From NCBI RefSeq assembly GCF_011043735.1, contig NZ_JAAKGV010000025.1, positions 1-64,000 of the forward strand: 64,000 nucleotides of DNA, given 5' to 3'. Both the position numbers and the translations under genes were made by a program. Origin of the DNA: Methylobacterium sp. DB0501 (GTDB lineage: Bacteria > Pseudomonadota > Alphaproteobacteria > Rhizobiales > Beijerinckiaceae). This document shows positions 51,648 to 60,745 of this stretch, piece after piece (the stretch's first letter is position 1; every line of letters begins with the position of its first letter). Under the pieces are notes generated by a model. The model did not search any database. It was given only the letters and a program-made list of their open reading frames with translations, and was not told the origin of the DNA.

Positions 51648-52730
51648 TCAGGCGGCGTCGAGGGTGGGATAGTCGATGTAGCCCTCGGGGCCCTGGCTGT
51701 ACCAGGTCTTGTAATTGTCCTTGGCGAGGGCCGCGCCCTTGGCGATCCGCTCCGGCAGGTCCGGGTTGGCGATGAAGGTCCGGCCGAAGGCGATCGCGTC
51801 GGCGCGGCCCTCGTCGAGGGCGGCCTGTCCCTTCGGGCCGTCATAGTCGGAGTTCAGCACCAGGGGCCCGCGGAACGCGGCCTTGATCGCCGGCGCCACG
51901 GCCGGGCGGGCGGCCTTGCCGAAGGTGCCGTTCGGGCCCGGCTCGCGCAGCTCGAGGAAGGCGACGCCGATCCCCGACAGCGCGGCGGCGGCGGCCGGGA
52001 ACAGCGCCTCGGGCTCGGGATCGTCGACACCCTGGATCGGCTCGTTCGGCGACAGGCGCACGCCGGTGCGGTCGGCCCCGACGGTGTCGGACACCGCGCG
52101 GGCGACCTCGGACAGGAGACGGATGCGGTTCTCGACGGAGCCGCCGTAGCGGTCCTGGCGCAGGTTGCTGCCCGAGCGGAGGAACTGGTCGATGAGGTAG
52201 CCGTTCGCGGCGTGGATCTGCACCCCGTCGAACCCGGCCTCGATCGCGTTGCGGGCGGCCTTGGCGTAATCCTCCAGGAGCCGCGGGATCTCGTCCTCGC
52301 GCAGCGCCCGCGCCTCGGCATAGGGCTTCTTGCCCTCGTAGGTGTGGGCCTGGTCGGGTGCCGTGGTGGCCGAGGCCGAGACGGGGGCCTGGCCGCCGAG
52401 GAAGTCGGGATGGACCACCCGGCCCATGTGCCAGAGCTGCGCGACGATGCGCCCGCCGGCGCCGTGCACCGCGGCGACCACCGGCTTCCAGGCCTCGACC
52501 TGCTCTGCCGACCACAGGCCCGGGGCGAAGGGCCAGCCGGTGCCTTCCTGCGAGATGCCGGTGGCCTCGCTGATGATCAGGCCGGCGCCGGCGCGCTGGC
52601 GGTAATACTCGGCCATGATCGGGGTCGGCACGTGGGTGCGCGAGGCGCGGCCGCGGGTCAGCGGCGCCATCAGGATGCGGTTCGGCGCCACGATGGCACC
52701 GAGCTGGATCGGGTCGAACAGGGAAGGCAC
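51648..52730 (-). CDS. Old yellow enzyme family alkene reductase (NemA-like)
   Basis: 360 aa from GTG 52730; a TTG at 52763 is less likely since homologues begin with the PSLFDPIQLG motif. The FMN TIM-barrel shows FDPIQLGAIVAPNRILMAPL, the substrate-binding His and Asn in VQIHAANGYLIDQFLRSGSN, and DRYGGSVENR. It reduces activated C=C bonds or nitro compounds with NAD(P)H. Monocistronic on the minus strand. Confidence 0.93.
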   Translation of the reverse strand: MPSLFDPIQLGAIVAPNRILMAPLTRGRASRTHVPTPIMAEYYRQRAGAGLIISEATGISQEGTGWPFAPGLWSAEQVEAWKPVVAAVHGAGGRIVAQLWHMGRVVHPDFLGGQAPVSASATTAPDQAHTYEGKKPYAEARALREDEIPRLLEDYAKAARNAIEAGFDGVQIHAANGYLIDQFLRSGSNLRQDRYGGSVENRIRLLSEVARAVSDTVGADRTGVRLSPNEPIQGVDDPEPEALFPAAAAALSGIGVAFLELREPGPNGTFGKAARPAVAPAIKAAFRGPLVLNSDYDGPKGQAALDEGRADAIAFGRTFIANPDLPERIAKGAALAKDNYKTWYSQGPEGYIDYPTLDAA

Positions 52731-52884
52731 TGAGATGAATCTCCGGATCGAGCCCGGCTTCAAGGGCCGGGCGATGCGGGGGTGATGTGGGCGCTGCAGC
52801 GCAGCAGACCAGGGCCGGAGCCGGCAGCCCGGATCGCGATGTGCGCTGCCTCACCTCGCAACGAGGATCGGGCCTCGGGCGCGC

Positions 52885-53289
52885 TCACGACTTGTCCATC
52901 TTCTCCTTGGCGTCCGACACCGCCTTCATGCAGCCGGCCTCGTCGCCCTTCTTGTCGAGCTCCCGGGCGCGGTTGAGGCTGGCGCGCGCCTCCATCACGC
53001 CGGTGCCGCCGCCGCTGGCCTTGGCGACGTCGGCGGTGGCCTGCGTCTCGGCGGAACCGGGGGCGGGGCCCTTCGGGAGGGCGGAGGGGCTGGTGCCCTT
53101 CTCGGTCGCGGCCTCGGCCTGCGCCTCCCGCCGGGAGGCCACCTCCTTGCCGCCGCTCGAGGCCGCGATGGTCTCGCGGCCCTTCTCGGTCAGGCGCGGC
53201 TCGAGCGACGAGATCTCGGTGCTGCAGGCGCCGGCGACGGCCGGGCCGGCGAGACATGCGATCATTCCGGCGGCGAGGATGAGCTTCAT
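52885..53289 (-). CDS. Exported hypothetical protein
   Basis: 134 aa with a Sec signal (MKLILAAGMIACLAGPAVAG, cleavage near residue 20). The mature part is helical and charged: STEISSLEPRLTEKGRETIA, Ala/Glu-rich middle, and a C-terminal ARASLNRARELDKKGDEAGC stretch. Two Cys residues (22 and 124) could form a disulfide. No family recognised. It lies 200 bp after the molybdenum hydroxylase, past its terminator. Confidence 0.7.
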   Translation of the reverse strand: MKLILAAGMIACLAGPAVAGACSTEISSLEPRLTEKGRETIAASSGGKEVASRREAQAEAATEKGTSPSALPKGPAPGSAETQATADVAKASGGGTGVMEARASLNRARELDKKGDEAGCMKAVSDAKEKMDKS

Positions 53290-53407
53290 GGCGTTCTCTC
53301 CCATCGTTGAGCGTGGCAGGCGCCAAACCTTCGTCGTGAGCTTTGGCGTCGCGAGCCTTGGTCGCGAACACCGGCCCGGGGGCGGGGGTTCCGGCGAGGC
53401 GGGCCAG

Positions 53408-53443
53408 AAAAAAGGACCGCCCCCGGGCGGGGAGGCGGTCCTT
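53408..53443 (-). terminator. Rho-independent terminator of the molybdenum hydroxylase operon
   Basis: On the minus strand GGACCGCC pairs with GGCGGTCC around a 12-nt GC-rich loop and is followed by TTTTTTC. A second 10-bp hairpin (CCGCGGGGCC/GGCCCCGCGG, 53458-53483) lies just before it, right after the stop codon. Confidence 0.9.
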
Positions 53444-53489
53444 CCTGTCTCGAAGGTCCGCGGGGCCCGGACCGGCCCCGCGGATCCCG

Positions 53490-55862
53490 TCACGCGCTCA
53501 GCTTGTCGCGCATCGGCAGCTGGCGGATGCGCCGGCCGGTCGCCGCGAAGATCGCGTTGGCGATGGCGGGCGCCACCGGCGGCACGCCGGGCTCGCCGAC
53601 GCCGCCGAGGGGCTTGTCCCAGCCGCCGCCCTGCACGAGGTGCACGTTGATGATCTTGGGCGCCTCGTTGATCCGGGTCAGCTCGTAGGTGTCGTAGTTG
53701 TCCTGGACGGCGCGGCCGTTCTTGAAGGTGATCTGGGCGGTGAGCGCGAGGCCCATGCCCATCACCACCGCGCCTTCGAGCTGCGAGCGCACCCGCTCCG
53801 GGTTGACCTGCTGGCCGCTGTCGATCGCGATGTCGACCCGCTGGACGGTGACCTCGCCCTTCGGCCCGACCTCGACCTCGGCGACAGCCGCCGTGTAGGT
53901 CACGAAGCTGTAATGCGCCGCGATGCCGAGGCCGCGGCCCTTTTCCACCTTGCGGCCCCAGCCGGCCCCCTGCGCCACCGTCTCGATCACGTTGCGCAGG
54001 CGCCCCGTGTCGTAGGGATAGCGCGAGGGATCCTCGCCGTAGTTCCAGGCATCGCCCATCTTGACCGGATCGATGATCCGGGCCGGGCCGATCACGTCGA
54101 GGAGGTAGTCCTTCGGGTCGCGGCCGGCCATGTGGGCCAGCTCGGCGAGGAACGACTGCACCGCGAAGGCCCGCGGGATGTTCGACACCGAGCGGAACCA
54201 GCCGATGCGCACGTGGGCGTCGGCGGGCGGGTTCTCCATCCGCATGTTGGGGATGGCGAACGGCACGTTGACGAGGCCCATCCCGAGCTCGATCGGGATC
54301 TGCTCGTTGGCGCCGGCGACGAAGGTCGAGCCGATGGTCGGGGCCGCGCTGCGGTGCAGCCAGGCGATCGGCATGCCCTTGTCGTCGAGGCCGGCCTCCA
54401 GCCGCTCCATCGAGACGGTGTGATAGTAACCGTGATGGAGGTCGTCCTCGCGGGTCCAGGTCATCTTGACCGGGGCGCCGTCCACCGCCTGCGAGCAGAG
54501 CGCCGCCTCGACGAAGTAGTCGGGCTTCGACTTGCGGCCGAAGCCGCCGCCGAGCAGCGTCACGTTGACCGTGACGTTCTTCGGGTCGAGGTTGAGGCGC
54601 TTGGCGATCCGGTCGCGGGCGGCCTGGGGCGACTGCACGCAGCCCCACGCCTCGACCTTGCCGTCCTTGGCGACCCGCACGGTGGCGGCCGGCGGCTCCA
54701 TCGGGGCCTGGACGAGGTGGGGGATGTAGTACTCGGCCTCGAGGCGCTTGACCGCCTTCTTCATCGCGGCGTCGACGTCACCTTCCTGGCGCACCACCTT
54801 GCCGGGCTTGCGCACGGCCTGTTCGAGGGTGGCCCGGTAGGCGTCCGAATCGTACGCAGCGTTCGGTCCGTCGTCGAAGGTGGGGTTCAGGGCCTCGCGG
54901 CCCTTGATCGCCGCCCAGGTGTTGCGGGCGATGACCGCGACGCCGCCGGTCGGCATGAACTCGTAGGGCGGGGCCGGCGGATCGATGGTCACGACCTTGA
55001 CGACGCCCGGCACCTTCATGGCCGCGGCTTCGTCGAACGTCTTGACCTTGCCGCCGAAGACCGGCGGGCGGGCGACCACGGCGTAGAGCATGCCCTCGAC
55101 GCGGGTATCGAGGCCGTACTGCGCCTTGCCGGTGGTGATGCCGGCATTGTCGATGAGCCCGATGCGGCCCTTGCCGATGTAGCGGAAGGCCGAGGGGTCC
55201 TTGAGCTTGACGCCCGCGCGGTCCGGCACCGGCATGCTGGCCGCCGCCTGCGCCACCTCGCCGAAGCCGATCCGGCGGCCGGTCTTGGCGTGGACGAGGG
55301 CGTGGTTCTCGGCCGAGACCTCGCCGGCCGGCACGTTCCACTGCTTGGCGGCGGCCTCGACCAGCATCGTGCGGGCGGCGGCACCGGCACGGCGCAGCGG
55401 CATGAAGAAGTGCCGCAAGCTGCGCGAGCCGTCGGTGTCCTGGTTGCCGAAGCGCTCCTCGTCGCCGTGCGCCTGGGCGACCTTGACCTTGGCCCAGTCG
55501 GCGTCGAGCTCGTCGGCGACGACGAGCGCCACCGAGGTGCGCACGCCCTGGCCCATCTCCGAGCGGGTGCAGGTCACCGTCACGGTGCCGTCGGGGGCGA
55601 TCGCCACGAACAGGGTCGGGTCGTCGCGCCAGCCGTGCGGCATGCCGTCGGCGCCGAACTTCGCCGGCTCGGCGGCCGGTGCGTCCGTCGGCTTCAGCGA
55701 CAGGGCGAGCACCAGGGCGCCGGCGCCGGCGAGCAGGCCGCGGCGGCTGAGCCGGCCGGGCGGGGCCTTGGCCGGAGACACGTTGGTGACGACGGAATCC
55801 GGCTCCGCGGCCGGGGCCGCGGTGACGAGAGAGGACAGGAAGGAGGAGGGATCTTGGATCAC
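53490..55862 (-). CDS. Molybdenum hydroxylase large subunit (IorB/aldehyde oxidase type)
   Basis: 790 aa. An internal twin-arginine segment, RLSRRGLLAGAGALVLALSL (about residues 37-56), suggests Tat export after a non-conserved N-terminus. Moco-binding landmarks: TRSEMGQGVRTSVALVVADE, VTLLGGGFGRKSKPDYFVE, and the catalytic Glu region PLGGVGEPGVPPVAPAIANA near the end. This two-subunit type lacks an FAD subunit, as in isoquinoline 1-oxidoreductase and periplasmic aldehyde oxidases. The GTG start overlaps the small-subunit stop (GTGA). Substrate: an N-heterocycle or aldehyde; unresolved. Confidence 0.9.
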   Translation of the reverse strand: MIQDPSSFLSSLVTAAPAAEPDSVVTNVSPAKAPPGRLSRRGLLAGAGALVLALSLKPTDAPAAEPAKFGADGMPHGWRDDPTLFVAIAPDGTVTVTCTRSEMGQGVRTSVALVVADELDADWAKVKVAQAHGDEERFGNQDTDGSRSLRHFFMPLRRAGAAARTMLVEAAAKQWNVPAGEVSAENHALVHAKTGRRIGFGEVAQAAASMPVPDRAGVKLKDPSAFRYIGKGRIGLIDNAGITTGKAQYGLDTRVEGMLYAVVARPPVFGGKVKTFDEAAAMKVPGVVKVVTIDPPAPPYEFMPTGGVAVIARNTWAAIKGREALNPTFDDGPNAAYDSDAYRATLEQAVRKPGKVVRQEGDVDAAMKKAVKRLEAEYYIPHLVQAPMEPPAATVRVAKDGKVEAWGCVQSPQAARDRIAKRLNLDPKNVTVNVTLLGGGFGRKSKPDYFVEAALCSQAVDGAPVKMTWTREDDLHHGYYHTVSMERLEAGLDDKGMPIAWLHRSAAPTIGSTFVAGANEQIPIELGMGLVNVPFAIPNMRMENPPADAHVRIGWFRSVSNIPRAFAVQSFLAELAHMAGRDPKDYLLDVIGPARIIDPVKMGDAWNYGEDPSRYPYDTGRLRNVIETVAQGAGWGRKVEKGRGLGIAAHYSFVTYTAAVAEVEVGPKGEVTVQRVDIAIDSGQQVNPERVRSQLEGAVVMGMGLALTAQITFKNGRAVQDNYDTYELTRINEAPKIINVHLVQGGGWDKPLGGVGEPGVPPVAPAIANAIFAATGRRIRQLPMRDKLSA

Positions 55863-56338
55863 AGGCGATCTCCCTGGCCGGCCTTCGGGGTCAGCCCCGC
55901 CGCCTGCTTGATGGCGGCGCGGATGCGCGGATAGGTGCCGCAGCGGCACAGGTTGCCGCTCATCGTGCTGTCGATGTCGGCGTCGGTCGGCTTCGGGGTC
56001 TCCTTGAGGAGGGCCGCCGCCTGCATGATCTGCCCGGTCTGGCAGTAGCCGCACTGCGCCACGTTCAGCTCGCGCCAGGCCGCCTGGACCGGGTGGTTGC
56101 CGTCCGGCGACAGGCCCTCGATGGTCACGATCGGCTGGCCGTCGGCGGCCGAGACGGCGGTCTGGCAGGCCCGCACCGCGGTGCCGCCGACATGGATGGT
56201 GCAGGCGCCGCAGGCCGCGACGCCGCAGCCGAACTTGGTGCCCGTCAGGCCGAGCTCGTCCCGCAGGTACCACAGGAGCGGCATCTCGGGATCGCCGTCG
56301 AAGCGGCGCTCCTCACCGTTCACGTTGAGCTTGATCAT
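55859..56338 (-). CDS. Molybdenum hydroxylase [2Fe-2S] small subunit (IorA type)
   Basis: 159 aa. The first cluster (plant-type ferredoxin) is in GTKFGCGVAACGACTIHVGG with its fourth Cys in AVRACQTAV; the second is in QCGYCQTGQIM and NLCRCGTYPRIRAAIK. These are the eight Cys of XdhC/CoxS-like subunits. It passes electrons from the Moco subunit, whose gene overlaps it by 4 bp. ATG 56338 chosen because the conserved start MIKLNVNGEER follows it; a longer version to 56536 is not conserved. Confidence 0.95.
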   Translation of the reverse strand: MIKLNVNGEERRFDGDPEMPLLWYLRDELGLTGTKFGCGVAACGACTIHVGGTAVRACQTAVSAADGQPIVTIEGLSPDGNHPVQAAWRELNVAQCGYCQTGQIMQAAALLKETPKPTDADIDSTMSGNLCRCGTYPRIRAAIKQAAGLTPKAGQGDRL

Positions 56339-56943
56339 CGTCGCCCTCCGGCTTCGGGAGGTCTGGCGGGCGCCCCGCGGACACGATTCCGGTCGCGACG
56401 CCTGCGCCTCCCCCCTCGCTTCACTCGATTCCGGGCGCCGCGGCCGTCGCGGCCCGCGCCCCGTTCCTCCCTCACGCCGCGCGCAGCGTGCCGTCTTGCT
56501 TGATTGGGCGGCCCGTCCCCCGAAAGGCCGGCCCACCTTGGCCCGAACATCAGAATGGTTTCAGGCTAGGGATGGGTAACCCGGAGTTGCGCGTATGGGC
56601 AAGACGGGCAATCGCCCTCAGGTTGCCGCGTGCGAACACGACAACGCGACCGCAACGACACCTTGCCGGGGGGCGGGTTTTCCTGTATCGGCCCAACCTC
56701 CGGTGATCCGATGCCGGGATGCCGCAATGCCGGGCGACGAGCTTGGCCCAGCGCGCTCCGGCCGGGCGATCGGAAAACACGTTTCTGCCCGTCGATCATG
56801 CGCCGGCCCGCACCCCGTTCGAGGGAGCGGCGGTTCCGAAGGCTCTCAGGGGCCGTCTCGGGACTCCGGCGGGCGGAAGCGGCCCGTTGATACGAGCCGC
56901 CGGCGCCGTCCCCCCGGATAGGGCGGGACGAAAAGGAGCATAG
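56339..56943. other. Intergenic region upstream of rpsA
   Basis: 605 bp between two divergent transcription units, holding the promoters of rpsA and of the molybdenum hydroxylase. I recognised no gene in it. AAAAGGAG lies 7 nt before the rpsA ATG. No r-protein autoregulatory structure could be established by reading alone. Confidence 0.5.
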
Positions 56944-58656
56944 ATGTCCGCAGGTTTGCAAGGCGCCGCGTCGAGCCGCGAGGATTTCGCCGCCCTTCTG
57001 GAAGAGTCGTTCCGCGAGCACGAGATCACGGAAGGCTCCGTGGTCAAGGGCCGCGTGGTGGCGATCGAGAAGGACGTCGCCGTCATCGACATCGGCGCCA
57101 AGACCGAGGGCCGCGTCGCCCTCAAGGAGTTCACGGGCCCCGGCCGTGACCAGCCGATCGGCGTCGGCGACGAGGTCGAGGTCTACGTCGACCGCATCGA
57201 GAACGCGCTCGGCGAAGCCGTCATCTCGCGCGACAAGGCGCGCCGCGAGGAGAGCTGGGTCAAGCTCGAAAAGGCGTTCGAGAACAACGAGCGCGTCAGC
57301 GGCACGATCTTCAACCAGGTCAAGGGCGGCTACACCGTCGACCTCGACGGCGCCGTGGCGTTCCTGCCGCGCTCGCAGGTCGACATCCGTCCGGTCCGCG
57401 ACGTCACCCCGCTGATGGGTACGCCGCAGCCGTTCCAGATCCTCAAGATGGATCGCCGCCGCGGCAACATCGTGGTGTCGCGTCGTACCGTGCTCGAGGA
57501 GAGCCGGGCCGAGCAGCGCTCCGAGCTGGTGGCCAACCTCGAAGAGGGTCAGGTCATCGACGGCGTGGTCAAGAACATCACCGAGTACGGTGCGTTCGTC
57601 GACCTCGGCGGCATCGACGGCCTGCTGCACGTCACCGACATGGCGTGGCGCCGCGTCAACCACCCGTCCGAGGTGGTCAACATCGGTCAGACCGTCAAGG
57701 TCAAGATCATCAAGATCAACCACGAGACGCACCGCATCTCGCTCGGCATCAAGCAGCTCCTGGCCGATCCGTGGGAGGGCATCGCCGCCCGCTACCCGGT
57801 CAATGCCAAGCTCAAGGGCCGCGTGACCAACATCACCGATTACGGCGCCTTCGTGGAGCTGGAGCCGGGGATCGAGGGCCTGATCCACGTCTCGGAGATG
57901 AGCTGGACCAAGAAGAACGTCCATCCGGGCAAGATCGTCTCCACCTCCCAGGAGGTCGAGGTTCAGATCCTGGAGGTCGATCCGGTCAAGCGCCGCATCT
58001 CGCTCGGCCTGAAGCAGACCCTGCAGAACCCCTGGGAGGCCTTCTCCGAGAAGCACCCGCCGGGCACCGAGGTCGAGGGCGAGGTCAAGAACAAGACCGA
58101 GTTCGGTCTGTTCATCGGCCTCGAGGGCGACGTCGACGGCATGGTCCACCTCTCGGACCTCGACTGGAACCGTCCGGGCGAGCAGGTCATCGACGAGTTC
58201 AAGAAGGGCGACGTGGTGCGCGCCCAGGTTCTCGACGTCGACGTCGAGAAGGAGCGCATCTCGCTCGGCATCAAGCAGCTCGCCGGCGACCCCTTCGCCG
58301 ATGCCGGTGACGGCATCCGCAAGAACCAGGTCGTCACCTGCGAGGTGCTCGAGGTCAAGGACTCCGGGATCGAGGTCAAGATCGTCGATTCCGACCTCCA
58401 GGCCTTCATCCGCCGGGCCGATCTCGCCCGCGAGCGCAACGACCAGCGCCCCGAGCGCTTCGCCGCCGGCGAGAAGGTCGATGCCCGCGTGACGCAGTTC
58501 GACCGCAAGGCCCGCCGCGTCCAGCTCTCCATCAAGGCCCTCGAGATGGCCGAGGAGAAGGAGGCGATCGCCCAGTTCGGCTCCGCCGATTCGGGTGCCT
58601 CGCTCGGCGACATCCTCGGCGCGGCCCTGAAGGCCCGCCAGGCCGACAAGAAGTAA
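56944..58656 (+). CDS. rpsA: 30S ribosomal protein S1
   Basis: 570 aa with six S1 RNA-binding repeats, the last four marked by ITEYGAFVDLGGIDGLLHVT, ITDYGAFVELEPGIEGLIHV, KTEFGLFIGLEGDVDGMVHL and a divergent final copy near 460-530. RISLGIKQL recurs at repeat ends. It binds mRNA on the 30S subunit for initiation. AAAAGGAG precedes the ATG. Codon use is strongly biased. A double hairpin terminator follows. Confidence 0.97.
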   Translation: MSAGLQGAASSREDFAALLEESFREHEITEGSVVKGRVVAIEKDVAVIDIGAKTEGRVALKEFTGPGRDQPIGVGDEVEVYVDRIENALGEAVISRDKARREESWVKLEKAFENNERVSGTIFNQVKGGYTVDLDGAVAFLPRSQVDIRPVRDVTPLMGTPQPFQILKMDRRRGNIVVSRRTVLEESRAEQRSELVANLEEGQVIDGVVKNITEYGAFVDLGGIDGLLHVTDMAWRRVNHPSEVVNIGQTVKVKIIKINHETHRISLGIKQLLADPWEGIAARYPVNAKLKGRVTNITDYGAFVELEPGIEGLIHVSEMSWTKKNVHPGKIVSTSQEVEVQILEVDPVKRRISLGLKQTLQNPWEAFSEKHPPGTEVEGEVKNKTEFGLFIGLEGDVDGMVHLSDLDWNRPGEQVIDEFKKGDVVRAQVLDVDVEKERISLGIKQLAGDPFADAGDGIRKNQVVTCEVLEVKDSGIEVKIVDSDLQAFIRRADLARERNDQRPERFAAGEKVDARVTQFDRKARRVQLSIKALEMAEEKEAIAQFGSADSGASLGDILGAALKARQADKK

Positions 58657-58664
58657 GGGATCCG

Positions 58665-58734
58665 TCCGGGCCTGCCGGCCCGGACACCCTGATCGAGATC
58701 GGACGCCCGCGCGGGGACACCCCCGCGCGGGCGT
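58665..58734 (+). terminator. Double hairpin terminator after rpsA
   Basis: Two stems: TCCGGGCC/GGCCCGGA (58665-58684) and ACGCCCGCGCGGGG/CCCCGCGCGGGCGT (58703-58734, 14 bp perfect, 4-nt loop), the second followed by TTCC. Begins 8 bp after the rpsA stop. Confidence 0.8.
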
Positions 58735-58902
58735 TTCCATGTCCGCCTCACCCGATCGGGGAGGGGAATGAGCCCAATCCCGCTCTTGCCGCTGCGCGAC
58801 GGCCGGGGGTAGAACACCCCGGGAGCGAGATGCGCCAATGACTTGCAGGCCGCGGCCGGCGATCAGGGCGCCTCGGAGGTCAGACCAGGATACGGGCGCC
58901 GC

Positions 58903-59859
58903 ATGGCCATCGATGCCGAACTTCTCCTCGACCGGCGGTCCCTGCGCCGCAAGCTGTCCGTCTGGCGCGCGATCGGGGTCGGCGCACTGATCGTCGCTGC
59001 CGGCGCCGTCGGCTGGCGGGCGGCCGGGGGCAGGGGGCTCTCCGCCGTCACGCCGCAGATCGCCCGCATCAGCATCGACGGCTTCATCGCCGGCAGCGAG
59101 AAGACCCGCGAGCTGATGAAGCGCGTCGGCGATTCGAGCGCCGTCTCGGGCGTCGTCGTCTCGATCAACTCGCCGGGCGGCACCACCACCGGCTCGGAGG
59201 AACTCTTCCGCAACCTCCGCGCGCTCGCCGAAAAGAAGCCGATCGTCGCCTTCGTCGACGGCACGGCGGCGTCCGGTGCCTACATCACGGCGATCGCCGC
59301 CGACCACATCGTCGCCCGCGAGACCTCGCTCGTCGGCTCGATCGGCGTGCTGTTCCAGTATCCCGAGGTGTCCGGCCTCCTCGACAAGGTCGGCGTGAAG
59401 GTCGACGAGGTGAAGTCCTCGCCGCTCAAGGCCGAGCCGAGCGGCTTCCACCCGACCCCGCCGGAGGCCCGGGCCGCCCTCCAGGCGATCGTCGGCGACA
59501 CCTACGGCTGGTTCAAGGACCTGGTGGCCGAGCGCCGCAAGATGAACCCCGACCAGATCAAGACGGTCGCCGACGGGCGGGTGTTCAGCGGCCGCCAGAG
59601 CGTGCCGCTCGGCCTGATCGACGAGACCGGCGGCGAGCGCCAGGCCATCGCCTGGCTCGAGCGCGAGAAGGGCGTGGCCAAGAACCTGCCGGTGCGGGAC
59701 TGGAAGCCGCGCTCCGACACCCGTTTCGGCCTGTTCTCGGCCGCGGCCGCCGGCGCAGGCCTCCTCGGCTACGACGACCTCGCTGCGCGGCTGCGGCAGG
59801 CCGGAGAGGAGACGGCGAGCCTGACGCAGGGCGGCCTGCTGGCGGTCTGGCGACCGTAA
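58903..59859 (+). CDS. sppA: Signal peptide peptidase SppA (short type)
   Basis: 318 aa from ATG 58903. One N-terminal transmembrane helix (about residues 21-43) anchors it in the inner membrane with the protease domain outside. SPGGTTTGSEELFRNLRALA, then GTAASGAYITAIAADHIVAR contains the nucleophile Ser, and SSPLKAEPSGFHPT contains the catalytic Lys. It degrades cleaved signal peptides. It lies between rpsA and ihfB, a common alphaproteobacterial order. Confidence 0.92.
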   Translation: MAIDAELLLDRRSLRRKLSVWRAIGVGALIVAAGAVGWRAAGGRGLSAVTPQIARISIDGFIAGSEKTRELMKRVGDSSAVSGVVVSINSPGGTTTGSEELFRNLRALAEKKPIVAFVDGTAASGAYITAIAADHIVARETSLVGSIGVLFQYPEVSGLLDKVGVKVDEVKSSPLKAEPSGFHPTPPEARAALQAIVGDTYGWFKDLVAERRKMNPDQIKTVADGRVFSGRQSVPLGLIDETGGERQAIAWLEREKGVAKNLPVRDWKPRSDTRFGLFSAAAAGAGLLGYDDLAARLRQAGEETASLTQGGLLAVWRP

Positions 59860-59915
59860 GATCCGATCCCGCGCGCCTTCCGGCCAGCCCCGCCTCTCCC
59901 GAGACCGTACCGCCC

Positions 59916-60242
59916 ATGATCAAGTCCGAGCTGGTGCTCAAGATCGCCGAACAGAACCCGCACCTGTATCAGCGCGACGTCGAGAACATCGTCAACGCCA
60001 TCCTGGACACGATCGCGGATGCGCTCGCCCGGGGCGACCGGGTCGAGCTGCGCGGCTTCGGCGCCTTCTCGGTCAAGCGCCGGGAGGCGCGCCGCGGCCG
60101 CAACCCGCGCACCGGCGCCGCCGTGGCGGTGGCCGAGAAGGCGATCCCGGTCTTCAAGACCGGCAAGGAGATGCGCCTGCGCCTGAACGCCGCCGGGATC
60201 GGCGCCGACGAGCCGAGCCGGGCCGAGGTCGCCGTGAGCTGA
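59916..60242 (+). CDS. ihfB: Integration host factor beta subunit
   Basis: 108 aa. MIKSELVLKIAEQNPHLYQR, VENIVNAILDTIADALARGD, ELRGFGAFSVKRREARRGRN, and the DNA-inserting arm with the tip Pro in RNPRTGAAVAVAEKAIPVFK are standard. It pairs with IHF-alpha to bend DNA. 56 bp after sppA and in the same direction. Confidence 0.95.
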   Translation: MIKSELVLKIAEQNPHLYQRDVENIVNAILDTIADALARGDRVELRGFGAFSVKRREARRGRNPRTGAAVAVAEKAIPVFKTGKEMRLRLNAAGIGADEPSRAEVAVS

Positions 60243-60386
60243 CCTGACGGTCGAGGCTGACGCCGGATCGTCCTCGCGCATGGTCCCCCTGGCGCCGGCG
60301 CGCCCGCGCGTTACAACTTTGCCCTCGGGGCACCGTCCGGCGGCCCCGATTCCCTCCGCATCACCGACGAAAGACCGGGTTTCCCG

Positions 60387-60743
60387 ATGATCCGCTTCCT
60401 CAAGGGCCTGATCCTGCTGCCCATCGCGATCGTGGTCGTGCTGCTGGCGGTGGCCAACCGCCAACCGGTGATGCTGTCCTTCGATCCCTTCACCGACGGG
60501 ACGCCGGCCTTCAGCCTGCAGCTGCCGCTTTACGCGCTGATCTTCGCCGCGGTGGCGCTCGGCGTCGTCGTGGGCGGCGTCGGCTCCTGGCTCGGGCAGG
60601 GCGACAACCGCCGCGACCGCCGTGCCAAAGGCCGCGAGCTCAACCGCCTGCGTCACGAGACCGAGCGCCTGCGCCAGAACGTCGCCGCGACCACCCCGAC
60701 CATCGGCCGCACGGCACTGCCGGCCCCAGCCCATCGCGCCTGA
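60387..60743 (+). CDS. LapA-family (DUF1049) inner-membrane protein
   Basis: 118 aa. Two transmembrane helices (about residues 5-22 and 42-68: LPLYALIFAAVALGVVVGGV) with the RQPVMLSFDPF connecting loop. A basic coiled-coil tail follows (RAKGRELNRLRHETERLRQN). LapA/LapM family proteins are linked to lipopolysaccharide assembly control in E. coli; role here is inferred from the family and from the usual position after ihfB. Confidence 0.85.
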   Translation: MIRFLKGLILLPIAIVVVLLAVANRQPVMLSFDPFTDGTPAFSLQLPLYALIFAAVALGVVVGGVGSWLGQGDNRRDRRAKGRELNRLRHETERLRQNVAATTPTIGRTALPAPAHRA

Positions 60744-60745
60744 TC

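Noticed and set aside
56566..59451. A 961-residue minus-strand frame opposite rpsA and sppA
   Set aside because: Fully antisense to two certain genes; its composition is a mirror of S1 codon bias.
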